Positions 41,901 to 50,406 of a DNA stretch of 61,169 bases are shown piece by piece. The notes beneath the pieces were generated by a model. It was not told where the DNA came from. It did no database searches and saw nothing but the letters and a program-made list of their open reading frames with translations. Position numbers and translations under genes: made by a program. This stretch comes from a virus. The stretch lies in IMG/VR virus record IMGVR_UViG_3300046758_000288, positions 1-61,169 of that record, one strand, 5' to 3'. Within the stretch, counting starts at the first letter, position 1, and each line of letters starts with the position of its first letter.

Positions 41901-42435
41901 TTATCGGTATTATGATTGGAGTGCGCTCATTAACAATGACTCAAGAGAGCATTGTGCTAGAGACATTAAGGATACTGTTGCTCAAGGTAGATTTTGGCAT
42001 AACAGTCCTCCCTATCAGACTAACATAAACATTTTTACTTTGCCAGGACAGCACTGGACTAATTTAAAAATGAGTTTTATTTGGAGTTGTTTTGCATATA
42101 TGCAAAAAGAAGTTCAAATACGAGCTGTTAAGAGCTGGGGATATATGACATCACTTCAACGTGCTGAAAATAGAGATAAACTTTGGCACAATCATATACG
42201 TCCTGATGCACAAGTGTTAAGTGGTGTATTCTACTTGTATATGCCACCTAACATTAACTTGGATACAGCAGGAACAGAATTTGCACCTAACGGTGTAAAT
42301 GATCCAGATAGTTTTCACTTTGCACCTGCAAAGATAGGACACTGGATAATATGGCCGGGTAAGGAATGGCACCGCCCGGGTATCTTACAATCAGAAAAAG
42401 ATCGGTTCATTGTGGCAGCCGATATGGAGTATTAA
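41893..42435 (+). CDS. 2OG/Fe(II) oxygenase-like protein (second)
   Basis: 180 residues, TTG start inside the end of the peroxiredoxin gene. KLWHNHIRPDAQVLSGVFYL and IGHWIIWPGKEWHRPG then DRFIVAADMEY follow the pattern of the oxygenase at 24193 (His before a sheet, His near the end, then Arg). A different paralog from the same fold. Substrate unknown. Confidence 0.65.
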   Translation: MTSYRYYDWSALINNDSREHCARDIKDTVAQGRFWHNSPPYQTNINIFTLPGQHWTNLKMSFIWSCFAYMQKEVQIRAVKSWGYMTSLQRAENRDKLWHNHIRPDAQVLSGVFYLYMPPNINLDTAGTEFAPNGVNDPDSFHFAPAKIGHWIIWPGKEWHRPGILQSEKDRFIVAADMEY

Positions 42436-42436
42436 A

Positions 42437-43168
42437 ATGGCAACAACTGAAGAAAAAACAGAACTAGTAGAAACTCTCAAAGGTCCTCGCTTTTATCGAC
42501 TTTCAGTAAATGGGTACGGCGGCGAAGGTGCATACATTAATATTTCAAAAGAAGCACACGACTTTTGGAACAACCATATTGATGAAAATGGTGATGGAGA
42601 CTTTGTACAGTATCTAGTAAACGATGATCCTGATGATATTGAATACGAAGATCTCGACGAAGTTCCGCCAGAAGCAGATTTCTTAAAAGTAAAAGGCGAA
42701 GACTACAAACAACAGTGGTTTGAAGCAGAGGATGAGTTTTGTCACCAGTACGGTGTTGAATACGGAAGTGCTTGGTTGACTGTTGACGAAGTTGCTTCGG
42801 ACGATTATTCAGCGGCACATATTGCTGACGTTATCGAAAGTAAAAATGTTTCTGAGCTAATTGATGAAATTGGTGAAGAAACAGACTGGGAAGTTGAATT
42901 ACAAGATAGTACCGAAGACGACTGGTATGAGAAACAAGGTGACTATGTATGTCAAATGTATTCGAGTGAAAAAGGTTCTTTTATTGATGCTGTAATCGAA
43001 ACAGTAGGCGACTTTGATCCTAAAAAACTAAAGTTTTATATTACTGAATATCCAAACGGTGAAGACATTATCGATAGTATATCTTACGACGGCGAAGAAT
43101 TAGAAAACAACGGCGGTGATACTAACGGTAAAGGATACTATGGACATGTTTGGAGCAATGTAGAGTAA
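42437..43168 (+). CDS. Acidic conserved phage protein
   Basis: 243 residues, strongly acidic, mixed alpha/beta (GPRFYRLSVNGYGGEGAYIN; YCVEYG-type aromatic pairs). Starts one base after the oxygenase stop. No catalytic motif seen. Similar proteins occur in marine T4-like phages. Acidic surface fits a DNA-mimic or inhibitor, but nothing shows this. Confidence 0.55.
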   Translation: MATTEEKTELVETLKGPRFYRLSVNGYGGEGAYINISKEAHDFWNNHIDENGDGDFVQYLVNDDPDDIEYEDLDEVPPEADFLKVKGEDYKQQWFEAEDEFCHQYGVEYGSAWLTVDEVASDDYSAAHIADVIESKNVSELIDEIGEETDWEVELQDSTEDDWYEKQGDYVCQMYSSEKGSFIDAVIETVGDFDPKKLKFYITEYPNGEDIIDSISYDGEELENNGGDTNGKGYYGHVWSNVE

Positions 43169-43171
43169 ATA
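43165..43171 (+). promoter_or_regulatory. Late-type box
   Basis: GTAAATA followed by C, overlapping the previous stop, 4 bases before ATG 43176. Confidence 0.3.
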
Positions 43172-43175
43172 CAAT

Positions 43176-43367
43176 ATGGATGATAAACCACTAATTTTTA
43201 AAGCAGAAGAAATCTTCACAGATATACCCGGTGATGACAAAAACATCAATATGAAAATACCTGATGAAATAATGGAGTCACAAGGATGGAAACCAGGCGA
43301 TACTATTAAAGTAGAGATCGGAGACCAGGGTACTATCATTATAACTAAAGTAGACGAAAAGGAGTAA
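43176..43367 (+). CDS. AbrB/MazE-like small protein
   Basis: 63 residues. [20 protein letters not shown] then [15 protein letters not shown] is the swapped-hairpin AbrB pattern used by antitoxins and transition regulators. It may bind DNA near its own operon. No toxin partner is visible next to it. IF-1 follows after 2 bases. Confidence 0.65.
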   Translation: MDDKPLIFKAEEIFTDIPGDDKNINMKIPDEIMESQGWKPGDTIKVEIGDQGTIIITKVDEKE

Positions 43368-43369
43368 CA

Positions 43370-43588
43370 TTGGCAAAGAATTCAGACTTACTAGAAGTCG
43401 AAGGTATAATAGTAGACGTTTTACCTAATCAAATGTTCAAAGTAAAGATACATAATGAACATATCATAACTTGTTATACAGGTGGCAAAATGCGCCAGTT
43501 TAGAATTAGACTAATATTAGGCGACAAAGTACGAATAGAAATGACACCATATGATCTCACAAAAGGACGTATAACATATAGACTTTAA
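43370..43588 (+). CDS. infA: Translation initiation factor IF-1
   Basis: 72 residues, the same length as bacterial IF-1. [40 protein letters not shown] and [20 protein letters not shown] align along the whole OB fold, including the ribosome-contacting loop and the final basic strand. IF-1 occupies the A site of the 30S subunit and helps start-codon choice. TTG start at 43370, 5 bases after AAAAGGAG. A phage-coded copy suggests control of translation initiation, in line with bS21 at 23933. Confidence 0.9.
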   Translation: MAKNSDLLEVEGIIVDVLPNQMFKVKIHNEHIITCYTGGKMRQFRIRLILGDKVRIEMTPYDLTKGRITYRL

Positions 43589-43623
43589 TTTGTAAGTCAT
43601 TGATTTTGCTAATCTTTTAGTTC

Positions 43624-43652
43624 TTGACAATCTTGCCTTTTGAGTGTATTAT
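43624..43652 (+). promoter_or_regulatory. Sigma-70-like promoter
   Basis: TTGACA 43624-43629, 17 bases, TATTAT 43647-43652. It places the start of the next gene at ATG 43685. Confidence 0.75.
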
Positions 43653-43684
43653 ATACATATACACTAAAAAAGCAGAGGCACAAT

Positions 43685-44158
43685 ATGAACATTACTATTA
43701 AAGGCGGTTCAGCAACACAAAAGAAATACACAAAAAGTATCGTAGAATTTTGTGTGAAAAAAATGATGCCTCGCATGAATGACTTAGATATCATTATACG
43801 ATTAAAAAATATCAAAGAAAATGCATACGGATATTGTCATGCTGATCCCGAAGGTGGCGCAGAGAGACTAGATCGTCCTCGTGAATTTGAGTTAGAAATC
43901 CACAACAAAATGAAGTTACGTAAGTTATTACTAACTGTTGCACACGAAATGGTACATGTAAAGCAATATGCTCGTGGCGAGTTGTATCAAGGTACACGCA
44001 TAGCTAAACATCGCTGGCAGGGTAAGTGGGTAAGTAATAATTTAGATTATTGGGATCAGCCGTGGGAAATTGAAGCGGCAGGTCGCGAAGTAGGATTATT
44101 TGTACAGTGGGCAGAAAAGAATAAAATTGGCCACTTGAAATGGACTCATGACGAATAA
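43685..44158 (+). CDS. SprT-like zinc metallopeptidase
   Basis: 157 residues. LTVAHEMVHVKQYARGEL is the zinc-binding H-E-x-x-H (H87, E88, H91) of SprT-like proteases; WEIEAAGREVGLFV has the glutamate-rich helix that follows. SprT-like proteases cleave DNA-bound or other proteins. The frame is open upstream to 43640, but that region holds the promoter. Ribosome site AGAGGC precedes ATG 43685. Confidence 0.75.
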   Translation: MNITIKGGSATQKKYTKSIVEFCVKKMMPRMNDLDIIIRLKNIKENAYGYCHADPEGGAERLDRPREFELEIHNKMKLRKLLLTVAHEMVHVKQYARGELYQGTRIAKHRWQGKWVSNNLDYWDQPWEIEAAGREVGLFVQWAEKNKIGHLKWTHDE

Positions 44159-44171
44159 TTTAAAAAAGTGG

Positions 44172-44200
44172 TTGACACTTAACTTAAAGTAGTGTATAGT
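44172..44200 (+). promoter_or_regulatory. Sigma-70-like promoter
   Basis: TTGACA 44172-44177, 17 bases, TATAGT 44195-44200, upstream of the lipoprotein gene. Confidence 0.75.
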
Positions 44201-44235
44201 ATAACTATAATGAACTTAAGGCTTAGGAGGCACTT

Positions 44236-44757
44236 ATGAAAAGGCAACTAATACTAGCAACAATCGGAGCAATCGCACTTAGTGGTTGTTCATCAATGAA
44301 CCCATGGTCTGCCAATAGAATGGTAGAACTTGATAAAATTGAAGCAGAAGACGGCTTCAAAGTACCTAAGTATATTACTGAACCACAAGACGATGATATT
44401 GGTGTAGGCATTGGTAGAGCTACCGATCCAGAAGCAAGTATCAACATGGCAACTCACTATGCTATTGTAGACTTGTGTCGTAAACTTTCACAAGAAGCAA
44501 AAAGTAAGACTAGATCTACTGCAACACAAAACTCTAAAGGTGGTAGTAGTTTAACATCAGTTACTGGTGCGATTGTGTCTGAAACATCTTGTTCAGCTAG
44601 AGTAGGTACACCTAAAGAACTTAACAAAGATATGTTTCAAAAAGGTAACGAGTTTGTTACATTTGTAAGACTTGAATCGTCTAATGTTGAGCAAAGCCTA
44701 ACTAACCAGTTTAGTTCCGCTGACCAAAATATTGCTGACTCTTTGGATGTAAACTAA
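44236..44757 (+). CDS. Secreted lipoprotein, LPP20-like
   Basis: 173 residues. Signal with lipobox ALSGCSS (Cys at about 18). GVGIGRATDPEASINMATHY and AIVDLCRKLSQEAKS resemble the short alpha/beta unit of LPP20-type lipoproteins. Polar, Ser/Thr-rich C-terminus. It has its own promoter and a good ribosome site (AGGAGG). Surface or periplasmic function, perhaps exclusion of other phages; no direct evidence. Confidence 0.6.
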   Translation: MKRQLILATIGAIALSGCSSMNPWSANRMVELDKIEAEDGFKVPKYITEPQDDDIGVGIGRATDPEASINMATHYAIVDLCRKLSQEAKSKTRSTATQNSKGGSSLTSVTGAIVSETSCSARVGTPKELNKDMFQKGNEFVTFVRLESSNVEQSLTNQFSSADQNIADSLDVN

Positions 44758-44960
44758 TGTTTGGTCAAGGAGTCGCAACAGGATTCTTTATCGCGGTAAT
44801 CGGTTTGCTTTTTTTAGCACCCGAGAGTGAAGAAAAAATCGTTGAGGTACTACCAGAAGAGTACTTTATGGAAACAAACATTCAAGACACTGTATGTATG
44901 GGTCCATTTCGTACTGAGGTAGTTGGCAGTCACATACAAAGTAGACGAATCACAAATTAA
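44757..44960 (+). CDS. Small membrane protein
   Basis: 67 residues, start overlapping the lipoprotein stop (TAATG). One N-terminal helix (ATGFFIAVIGLLFLAP) and an acidic external part. Likely works with the lipoprotein. Family unknown. Confidence 0.55.
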   Translation: MFGQGVATGFFIAVIGLLFLAPESEEKIVEVLPEEYFMETNIQDTVCMGPFRTEVVGSHIQSRRITN

Positions 44961-44963
44961 AGG

Positions 44964-44991
44964 TTGACATCTACCTTAAAGATGTTATATT
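44964..44991 (+). promoter_or_regulatory. Sigma-70-like promoter
   Basis: TTGACA 44964-44969, 16 bases, TATATT 44986-44991, upstream of the ParB-like gene. Confidence 0.65.
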
Positions 44992-45050
44992 AAAAGTACA
45001 GCTGAAAATAGAAGTAGGCTAATGTTGAAATTAAGTAAACGGAGTACAAC

Positions 45051-46214
45051 ATGATAAAGACGAAAGTCAACAAGAAACAAGCCATTCGAGCATTTGTTTC
45101 AAAATTCAAAACTCAATTTGATATGAAGGATGATGCTATTGATCTACGGACAATGGCTGATAACTATGACAACGGTATTATTCCGTTAGAGGATATTCAT
45201 CAAGCAATTCTAACAGTACTAGGTCCTAACTTTGAACCACAGGCGTTTGATTACGATCCGAGTGACGGAGTAGAAATTGTAATGGGCAACGGAACAGCCC
45301 GAAATCCAAAATTCACATACATTGATTGGAGCCAGGCATATCTTTGGCCTATCTTCCAACGTGATGTAGCACCAAATCACACTAGCAAAATTTATTCAGA
45401 TTTTGATCCTACATGTGTAATTGTACCTTGTGCAATTAAATTTACAATTAAAGGCAAAGAATATTATTGTATCTGGGACGGACACCATACTATCCAAGTA
45501 TGCCGCTTAAAAGGATATAATAAGTTTCCTGTATGGTTTATTGATACAGATATTATTGAAGACGATGCTATTGCAAAAGCAGGGTTTGATCCTAAAACAG
45601 AACGAATTGAATACGGTTGTTGGCTTGCAGGGCACAACATGATCCGTATTAACTCTAAGAACAAGCGTAAACTTTCTCCGTATGATGAGTTTATGATCAA
45701 ACTAGAAACTCGTGATGCAGACGCTGTTGCTATGATGAACATTTTACGCAAAAGCAACTGTACGCCTAAGCGTCATGCAACTATGGCAGGTGCGTTTACA
45801 CAGATTAAAAGTGGGCAAGAGTGTTTTGAACTTGCTGACACATATGGCAACAAAGGACAGTATTGGGATCGTGCATTAAACTTCCATCGCACAGTATGGC
45901 CTAAGGCTCCGCTAGAGTTGGAGGTGTTTCGTCCGTTAAGTATCTTGTATCACAAAGCGGCAACACAAGGACTTGCATTAGATGCTAACTTTGATAAAGA
46001 GCTAGAATCATTGTTAGTTGATACATACGGCGATCCAACAACTGTACAAGAAACTATCAAGGAAAGCTACTGGGATGCCTACTACAATAGCAAAGGCACA
46101 GGCCGTCCTGCAGAACACGACAAGACTCGTGTTGTTGACGGGTTAGTTAACTTGTACAATCAAAAAGTTAATCGTGCTACACTTCCGCCGGCAGACTATG
46201 TTTGGAAAGTATAA
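45051..46214 (+). CDS. ParB/Srx-fold-like protein
   Basis: 387 residues. YYCIWDGHHTIQVCRLKGYN then FPVWFID (about 136-162) matches the ParB-like nuclease/sulfiredoxin motif (D-G-H-H). The N-terminal part contains GIIPLEDIHQAI. The rest is helical. Phage proteins with this domain can be nucleases, kinases or partition factors; the class here is not clear. TAATG overlap with the next gene. Confidence 0.65.
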   Translation: MIKTKVNKKQAIRAFVSKFKTQFDMKDDAIDLRTMADNYDNGIIPLEDIHQAILTVLGPNFEPQAFDYDPSDGVEIVMGNGTARNPKFTYIDWSQAYLWPIFQRDVAPNHTSKIYSDFDPTCVIVPCAIKFTIKGKEYYCIWDGHHTIQVCRLKGYNKFPVWFIDTDIIEDDAIAKAGFDPKTERIEYGCWLAGHNMIRINSKNKRKLSPYDEFMIKLETRDADAVAMMNILRKSNCTPKRHATMAGAFTQIKSGQECFELADTYGNKGQYWDRALNFHRTVWPKAPLELEVFRPLSILYHKAATQGLALDANFDKELESLLVDTYGDPTTVQETIKESYWDAYYNSKGTGRPAEHDKTRVVDGLVNLYNQKVNRATLPPADYVWKV

Positions 46215-46603
46215 TGCATTTACTATACATCTTCCAAGATCCGCTTGGCGCAGATGATAGCAAAGCAGGTAAAACAAGTCACCCAGATGTACGTTTGGGT
46301 GTCTATCAAAACAGTTACTCTGCTCGCAGTCATTTAGCACAATTTGACTATGCGTTTTATGGTTCAAAGAAAGCTGTGGATAACTTAGAAAAAGCAATCA
46401 AAACAGACTTTGACTGGGATATTGAACAAGACGGACGAGGCTTTTCGGAATGGATCGGGCATCATACTAGTGCGCAAGTACTTGAAAAAGTTGAGGATAT
46501 CATTGATGGATATCGTTCTAAAGTAACTAAAGTACCAGATGAGTTCTTACCGTTAAACATCAATAACTTACAAGCATTTAAAGAATGGTTGACAAATCAG
46601 TAG
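46214..46603 (+). CDS. GIY-YIG/T5orf172-like protein
   Basis: 129 residues from ATG 46214. LLYIFQDPLGADDSKAGKTS followed by HPDVRLGVYQNSY resembles the start of T5orf172/MUG113 domains (Y-I-x...K-x-G-x-T...R), a GIY-YIG nuclease relative. FYGSKKAVDNLEKAIKTDF gives the later Glu. Weak match. It shares an operon with the ParB-like gene. Confidence 0.55.
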   Translation: MHLLYIFQDPLGADDSKAGKTSHPDVRLGVYQNSYSARSHLAQFDYAFYGSKKAVDNLEKAIKTDFDWDIEQDGRGFSEWIGHHTSAQVLEKVEDIIDGYRSKVTKVPDEFLPLNINNLQAFKEWLTNQ

Positions 46604-46616
46604 TAGATGCTATAAT
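46589..46616 (+). promoter_or_regulatory. Sigma-70-like promoter
   Basis: TTGACA 46589-46594, 16 bases, TATAAT 46611-46616, beginning in the last codons of the previous gene. Confidence 0.75.
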
Positions 46617-46651
46617 AGTTATAATAATTAGGCAAATGAGAGGCACAGAAT

Positions 46652-47392
46652 ATGACAACAACAATTTATAATCCAATTGGTTGGGCAAATAGAGTAAACA
46701 AGGATATAGTTCCTTTGAAAACAGTATCTACACAAGAAGCACTTGCAGTGGCTTGCGCCGCACAACGTATCAATGGTGGCTACATCAAGGACACCAGACG
46801 CTTTTCAGAGCCCGATAATAAAACACAATTTAGTAACAAAGACATTGTAAAGTTTGCATATCACGGTGACCCTGATTACTTGCCTATGGACTATGTGGCT
46901 CCTATTCCAACAGAAGAGGACTATGAGCAAGTTGCTGAAATACAAAAGTGGATGCGTCGATATGTAATGCTAGGACTTGCTGACTTAGACGGCTTCAAAC
47001 GTGATATGATTAACAGCGTATCAGCAGATGTTGTGCCAGTAAACAACCTAGGCCGTGTTGCGTTTATACCTGAGTTTGTAAAACGTGATCAGCATGAAAC
47101 AGGACTTACAAAAGAGATTCGTGTAGAGTATCGTGACAGTCAATACCTAGGCAAAGAGAAAGATGTTGTTGAAGGTGTTATTAAGATACTAGACAAGCGT
47201 TACAGCACACAGTGGGAGAGCTATAACTACACAGCAGTTATGGACGGCAACCTTTTGTCGTTTATGAACAAGTTCGAACACGAAGTAGGTACTATGAAAC
47301 GTATCAAAGCAAAAGTAAAAGCACAAGGCAAGAATAAACTGTTTAGTGCAAACGAAACACGTCTTAACTACGTAAAACTATATAAGGTGTAA
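46652..47392 (+). CDS. Conserved phage protein, unknown function
   Basis: 246 residues. ALAVACAAQRINGGYIKDTR and a basic C-terminal part (KRIKAKVKAQGKNKL) suggest nucleic-acid contact. No motif known to me. It has its own early-type promoter and heads a long operon of small genes up to clpP, with many 1-4 base overlaps. Confidence 0.6.
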   Translation: MTTTIYNPIGWANRVNKDIVPLKTVSTQEALAVACAAQRINGGYIKDTRRFSEPDNKTQFSNKDIVKFAYHGDPDYLPMDYVAPIPTEEDYEQVAEIQKWMRRYVMLGLADLDGFKRDMINSVSADVVPVNNLGRVAFIPEFVKRDQHETGLTKEIRVEYRDSQYLGKEKDVVEGVIKILDKRYSTQWESYNYTAVMDGNLLSFMNKFEHEVGTMKRIKAKVKAQGKNKLFSANETRLNYVKLYKV

Positions 47393-47393
47393 C

Positions 47394-47642
47394 ATGGCTA
47401 AGTTCAAACAATCATATTTCAAACCTGACTTTGACTTTGCACGTGATCTATTTGAAGGTCTAACGTGGAAAGAACCTAACTCAAAAGGCACAGGTACATA
47501 TGACATCACACTAGAGCCTAAAGGCTTTACTTGTGACTGTCCCGGCTTTACCTTTCGTGGTAAATGTAAACACACCTTAAACGTAAACAATCGAATCAAG
47601 GAGGCTGTACATGGCCAAGTCCCCGAATACTACACCCTTTAA
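47394..47642 (+). CDS. SWIM-type zinc finger protein
   Basis: 82 residues. CDCPGFTFRGKCKH (C47, C49, C58, H60) is the C-x-C-x(n)-C-x-H pattern of SWIM zinc domains. The preceding YDITLEPKGFT is the beta strand usual before it. It likely binds nucleic acid or protein. Begins one base after the previous stop; overlaps the next gene by 32 bases. Confidence 0.75.
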   Translation: MAKFKQSYFKPDFDFARDLFEGLTWKEPNSKGTGTYDITLEPKGFTCDCPGFTFRGKCKHTLNVNNRIKEAVHGQVPEYYTL

Positions 47643-47853
47643 TGGCATTAGTGCTAGTTTCACATATTCATATCCAGATTGGAATAATAGTTTTGCAAAT
47701 GCATTGTTTAATGCGGCAGACAAAGAACGTAATGAAGCCGTTCAGAATGAACTAGCATGGCTTGACTATGTTGAAGATGAATTCATATCAGAAATGACTG
47801 AATATCCAGAAGCAGAACAAATTATAAAAAATATTCTTGATAAAGGAGTGTAA
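47611..47853 (+). CDS. Small acidic phage protein
   Basis: 80 residues, aromatic N-terminus and acidic helical C-terminus. Ribosome site AAGGAGG lies 8 bases before ATG, within the previous gene. Function unknown. Confidence 0.55.
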   Translation: MAKSPNTTPFNGISASFTYSYPDWNNSFANALFNAADKERNEAVQNELAWLDYVEDEFISEMTEYPEAEQIIKNILDKGV

Positions 47854-47854
47854 T

Positions 47855-48073
47855 ATGGAATTGTTCACAGCAAATACAGGCTGGTTGTTATTTACATATA
47901 TTGTAGGAACAGGAGCAGGACTATACATGGGATACCGGTGGCAGTTACATAATGTTGCTGAATCAGTTATCGACAGTTTAATTGAACAAAAGTATCTTAA
48001 AACTCGTGGGGTTGGACAGAATGTTGAAATCCTAAAGCACACGGAATGGTGCGATGATCAAAATTCAAAATAA
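47855..48073 (+). CDS. Small membrane protein
   Basis: 72 residues from ATG 47855 (AAGGAG upstream). One N-terminal helix (GWLLFTYIVGTGAGLYMG), then a polar helix. Overlaps the TilS-like gene by 20 bases. Confidence 0.5.
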   Translation: MELFTANTGWLLFTYIVGTGAGLYMGYRWQLHNVAESVIDSLIEQKYLKTRGVGQNVEILKHTEWCDDQNSK

Positions 48074-48659
48074 ACTTCCTCGCGAAATTTATCTTGCATG
48101 TTCAGGCGGTATTGATAGTATGGCCGCACTTGACTTCTTAAGTAATAATCACGATGTTACAGTTTGCTTTTTTGATCATGAAACTGGTCATAGTAGAGAA
48201 GCATTAGAATTTGTTAGTAAACAAACAAAAAGATACAACTGTGGATTCATATACGGCAAAATAAATCGTAAAAAGCATAATAGAGAAAGCCAAGAAGAAT
48301 TTTGGCGGGCAGAACGATACAAGTTCTTTCACAGTATTAATGCTCCTGTTGTAACAGCACATCATTTAGACGATTGTGTCGAAACTTGGGTATGGTCAAG
48401 TATGCACGGCACCGGCAAAATTATTCCTTATGCTAATAAAAATGTTATTCGTCCGTTCCGTCTAAACAAAAAACGAGAATTAGAGCTTTGGGCAAATTTA
48501 CACGGAGTTGAATATATTGAGGATGACAGCAACGCTGATACGTGTTATACTCGTAACTATATTAGACATGAGATGATGCCAAACGTACTCAGGGTAAATC
48601 CTGGGATTCATAAGACTATTGCTAAGAAGGTAAAAGATGAAAGTTGGATTAAGCCTTAG
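48054..48659 (+). CDS. TilS-like PP-loop protein (tRNA-Ile lysidine synthase domain)
   Basis: 201 residues. The PP-loop SGGIDSM (17-23) binds ATP. Further TilS motifs are FWRAERYKFF, VTAHHLDDCVETW, VIRPFR and DDSNADTCYTRNYIRHEMMP. Only the N-terminal catalytic domain is present (E. coli TilS has 432 residues), as in some short TilS forms. TilS changes C34 of tRNA-Ile(CAT) to lysidine so that it reads AUA. No tRNA-Ile(CAT) is in the window, so the target would be the host tRNA or one elsewhere in the phage. Overlaps genes on both sides. Confidence 0.82.
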   Translation: MIKIQNKLPREIYLACSGGIDSMAALDFLSNNHDVTVCFFDHETGHSREALEFVSKQTKRYNCGFIYGKINRKKHNRESQEEFWRAERYKFFHSINAPVVTAHHLDDCVETWVWSSMHGTGKIIPYANKNVIRPFRLNKKRELELWANLHGVEYIEDDSNADTCYTRNYIRHEMMPNVLRVNPGIHKTIAKKVKDESWIKP

Positions 48660-49035
48660 TCGCTGTATGCGAGATATCGTAGAAGCACGGGTAGACTACG
48701 ATGATGTACTAGTAATTATTGCTCGCACAGACTTTGATCCGCACGATGATGCACATTGGGGAGCAATCTGGGACGGATATCGCTACGGTGGAATGAGCAA
48801 TGCCGAGTGGGCAGAAGCGGAGCCTAATGCAACAGACGAAGAAGCAAGCGAAATTTATCGCAACGTAGCTATTCGATTGTACGAAGGCGGCAAGTTTCAT
48901 CAGCCGCGACAGTTTGGAGCTCATCCTCCGCGGATGCCCTACTATTGGTTGGAATGTGTTGTGCCTGAAGAAGAACATAATCCCGCACAACAGAAAGCGT
49001 GGGATAACTATAAGATGATTACAGGACTATCTTAA
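48637..49035 (+). CDS. Conserved phage protein, unknown function
   Basis: 132 residues, acidic, with an ordered beta/alpha start (DDVLVIIARTDFDPHDDAHW) and a Pro-rich end (HPPRMPYYWLECVVPEEE). Overlaps TilS-like gene by 23 bases. No family recognised. Confidence 0.55.
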   Translation: MKVGLSLSRCMRDIVEARVDYDDVLVIIARTDFDPHDDAHWGAIWDGYRYGGMSNAEWAEAEPNATDEEASEIYRNVAIRLYEGGKFHQPRQFGAHPPRMPYYWLECVVPEEEHNPAQQKAWDNYKMITGLS

Positions 49036-49358
49036 TGAGTGAAGAAGATAAAAAGCGTAGCAAGGCACTAGACGGTCTCGCTGACCTCTCACAAGAGATG
49101 GAAAAGTCTCGCAAGATTTACGAGCACGATAATGACACTTGGTGGAACGGCTTAACTGAACAAGAACGTGAAGATGCGTTCTATGCTGTTGTGAAGCGTA
49201 TTCATCAAGCCGAACTGAAAGATAAAGGCTCTTATCGTTATGCATTATATGATGTATTTGGATTCGACCCTGGTATGTACATGAAAGGTATGGATTGCGG
49301 TTATATGGCAATTCACAATGCTATTGTTAATGGTGAAGAAGATGACACTACCAATTGA
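49035..49358 (+). CDS. Conserved phage protein, unknown function
   Basis: 107 residues, helical, charged N-terminus and aromatic C-terminal half (YALYDVFGFDPGMYMKGMDC). ATG overlaps the preceding stop by one base. Function unknown. Confidence 0.55.
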   Translation: MSEEDKKRSKALDGLADLSQEMEKSRKIYEHDNDTWWNGLTEQEREDAFYAVVKRIHQAELKDKGSYRYALYDVFGFDPGMYMKGMDCGYMAIHNAIVNGEEDDTTN

Positions 49359-49548
49359 AAGAACAAATGCAGTTCTAAATGTAGAACAATTTCTAATGGA
49401 TCTAAGTAATCCAAGGAAGACACCGCGAGTACCCAGTGAAGTTCGCAAACAAGCACGTAACCTACTCAGGCACTATCCTCGCAAGTTTGACATGATGGAT
49501 CCTGCGGAAAGTTTTGAACCTATCAAGGAATGGTCATATGAAAGTTAA
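49342..49548 (+). CDS. BPSL0761-like small protein
   Basis: 68 residues from ATG 49342. LPIERTNAVLNVEQFLMDLS then VPSEVRKQARNLLRHYPRKF resembles the bacterial BPSL0761 family (P-x-E-R-T..., R-x-x-A-x-x-L-L-R-H-Y-P). That family has no established function. Overlaps both neighbours. Confidence 0.6.
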   Translation: MTLPIERTNAVLNVEQFLMDLSNPRKTPRVPSEVRKQARNLLRHYPRKFDMMDPAESFEPIKEWSYES

Positions 49549-49966
49549 TATCGAAGAATACACAGACAACGGTGAAGATCAAAAAGTAGAAGTGCATATT
49601 GATCCTTGGGACACTTGGAGTATGGATCATACCCTTGCTCCTATTATCTTGCCTATGCTGATTCAACTTAAAAAAGAAACGCACGGTGCTCCTTGTGTTG
49701 ACCTAGAGGATGTTCCAGAAGAGTTGCATCCTACTAATACAGAAGAATGGCAAAAGTTGTACAACGAAGGCGGCGAGACTGACGATAAGTTCTTTAAACG
49801 TTGGGATTGGGTCTTGGACGAAATGATCTATGCTTTTGACTGTAAAGCAAACAAAGATGATGTGATTATGCGATTTGAAGATCGAGAAGAAATACAAAAA
49901 GAACAAGACCGCATTTCGAACGGGTTCCTACTTTTTGGCAAATATTATGAAAACTTATGGGATTAG
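49538..49966 (+). CDS. Conserved phage protein, unknown function
   Basis: 142 residues from ATG 49538. DPWDTWSMDHTLAPIILPML and KRWDWVLDEMIYAFDCKANK are distinctive, and similar proteins recur in marine T4-like phages without assigned role. ATG 49538 follows AAGGAA at 8 bases. Confidence 0.6.
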   Translation: MKVNIEEYTDNGEDQKVEVHIDPWDTWSMDHTLAPIILPMLIQLKKETHGAPCVDLEDVPEELHPTNTEEWQKLYNEGGETDDKFFKRWDWVLDEMIYAFDCKANKDDVIMRFEDREEIQKEQDRISNGFLLFGKYYENLWD

Positions 49967-49968
49967 AA

Positions 49969-50406
49969 ATGAATATACAACACGAGAATTTATTTGACAT
50001 TGAAAAGGTGACAGCTCACTACACTGAAAAAGACGGTGAGCCTGTACACTATGTTTGCACTACAGACTTGAATGCAAGTGATGTGCCTGTAGACGTTTAC
50101 TATAGAGCTACACCTCATCCTCAGTTTGGCAATCGTTACTTTGGTTTATACCACGATCATGTGCGCGGACACATGATGATTACAAACGCTGATATCGTAG
50201 AGTCACTTGAGTTCGGTATGATCGAAGTAGAAGGTAAGTATTATTATAGTCAATCACACCATGATTATAAAGTTGTAGGTGATAAAATGATTGACGGTGG
50301 AAGAGCATATATTAAAAGTAGTGGTGGTGCCGTTGCAATGCGTATCAAAGACGGCAAATTTTATATCAAAGAGTTGGAGGATATGATAGAACATTATGAA
50401 AAATAA
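49969..50406 (+). CDS. Conserved phage protein, unknown function
   Basis: 145 residues from ATG 49969; ATG 49957, four codons earlier, is also possible. Beta-rich first half (GEPVHYVCTTDLNASDVPVD) with several His (HPQFGNRYFGLYHDHVRGHM), which could bind metal. Overlaps the next gene by 11 bases. Confidence 0.55.
   Translation: MNIQHENLFDIEKVTAHYTEKDGEPVHYVCTTDLNASDVPVDVYYRATPHPQFGNRYFGLYHDHVRGHMMITNADIVESLEFGMIEVEGKYYYSQSHHDYKVVGDKMIDGGRAYIKSSGGAVAMRIKDGKFYIKELEDMIEHYEK

Noticed and set aside
43176-43367. Toxin-antitoxin module at the AbrB-like gene
   Set aside because: The adjacent gene is IF-1, not a toxin.
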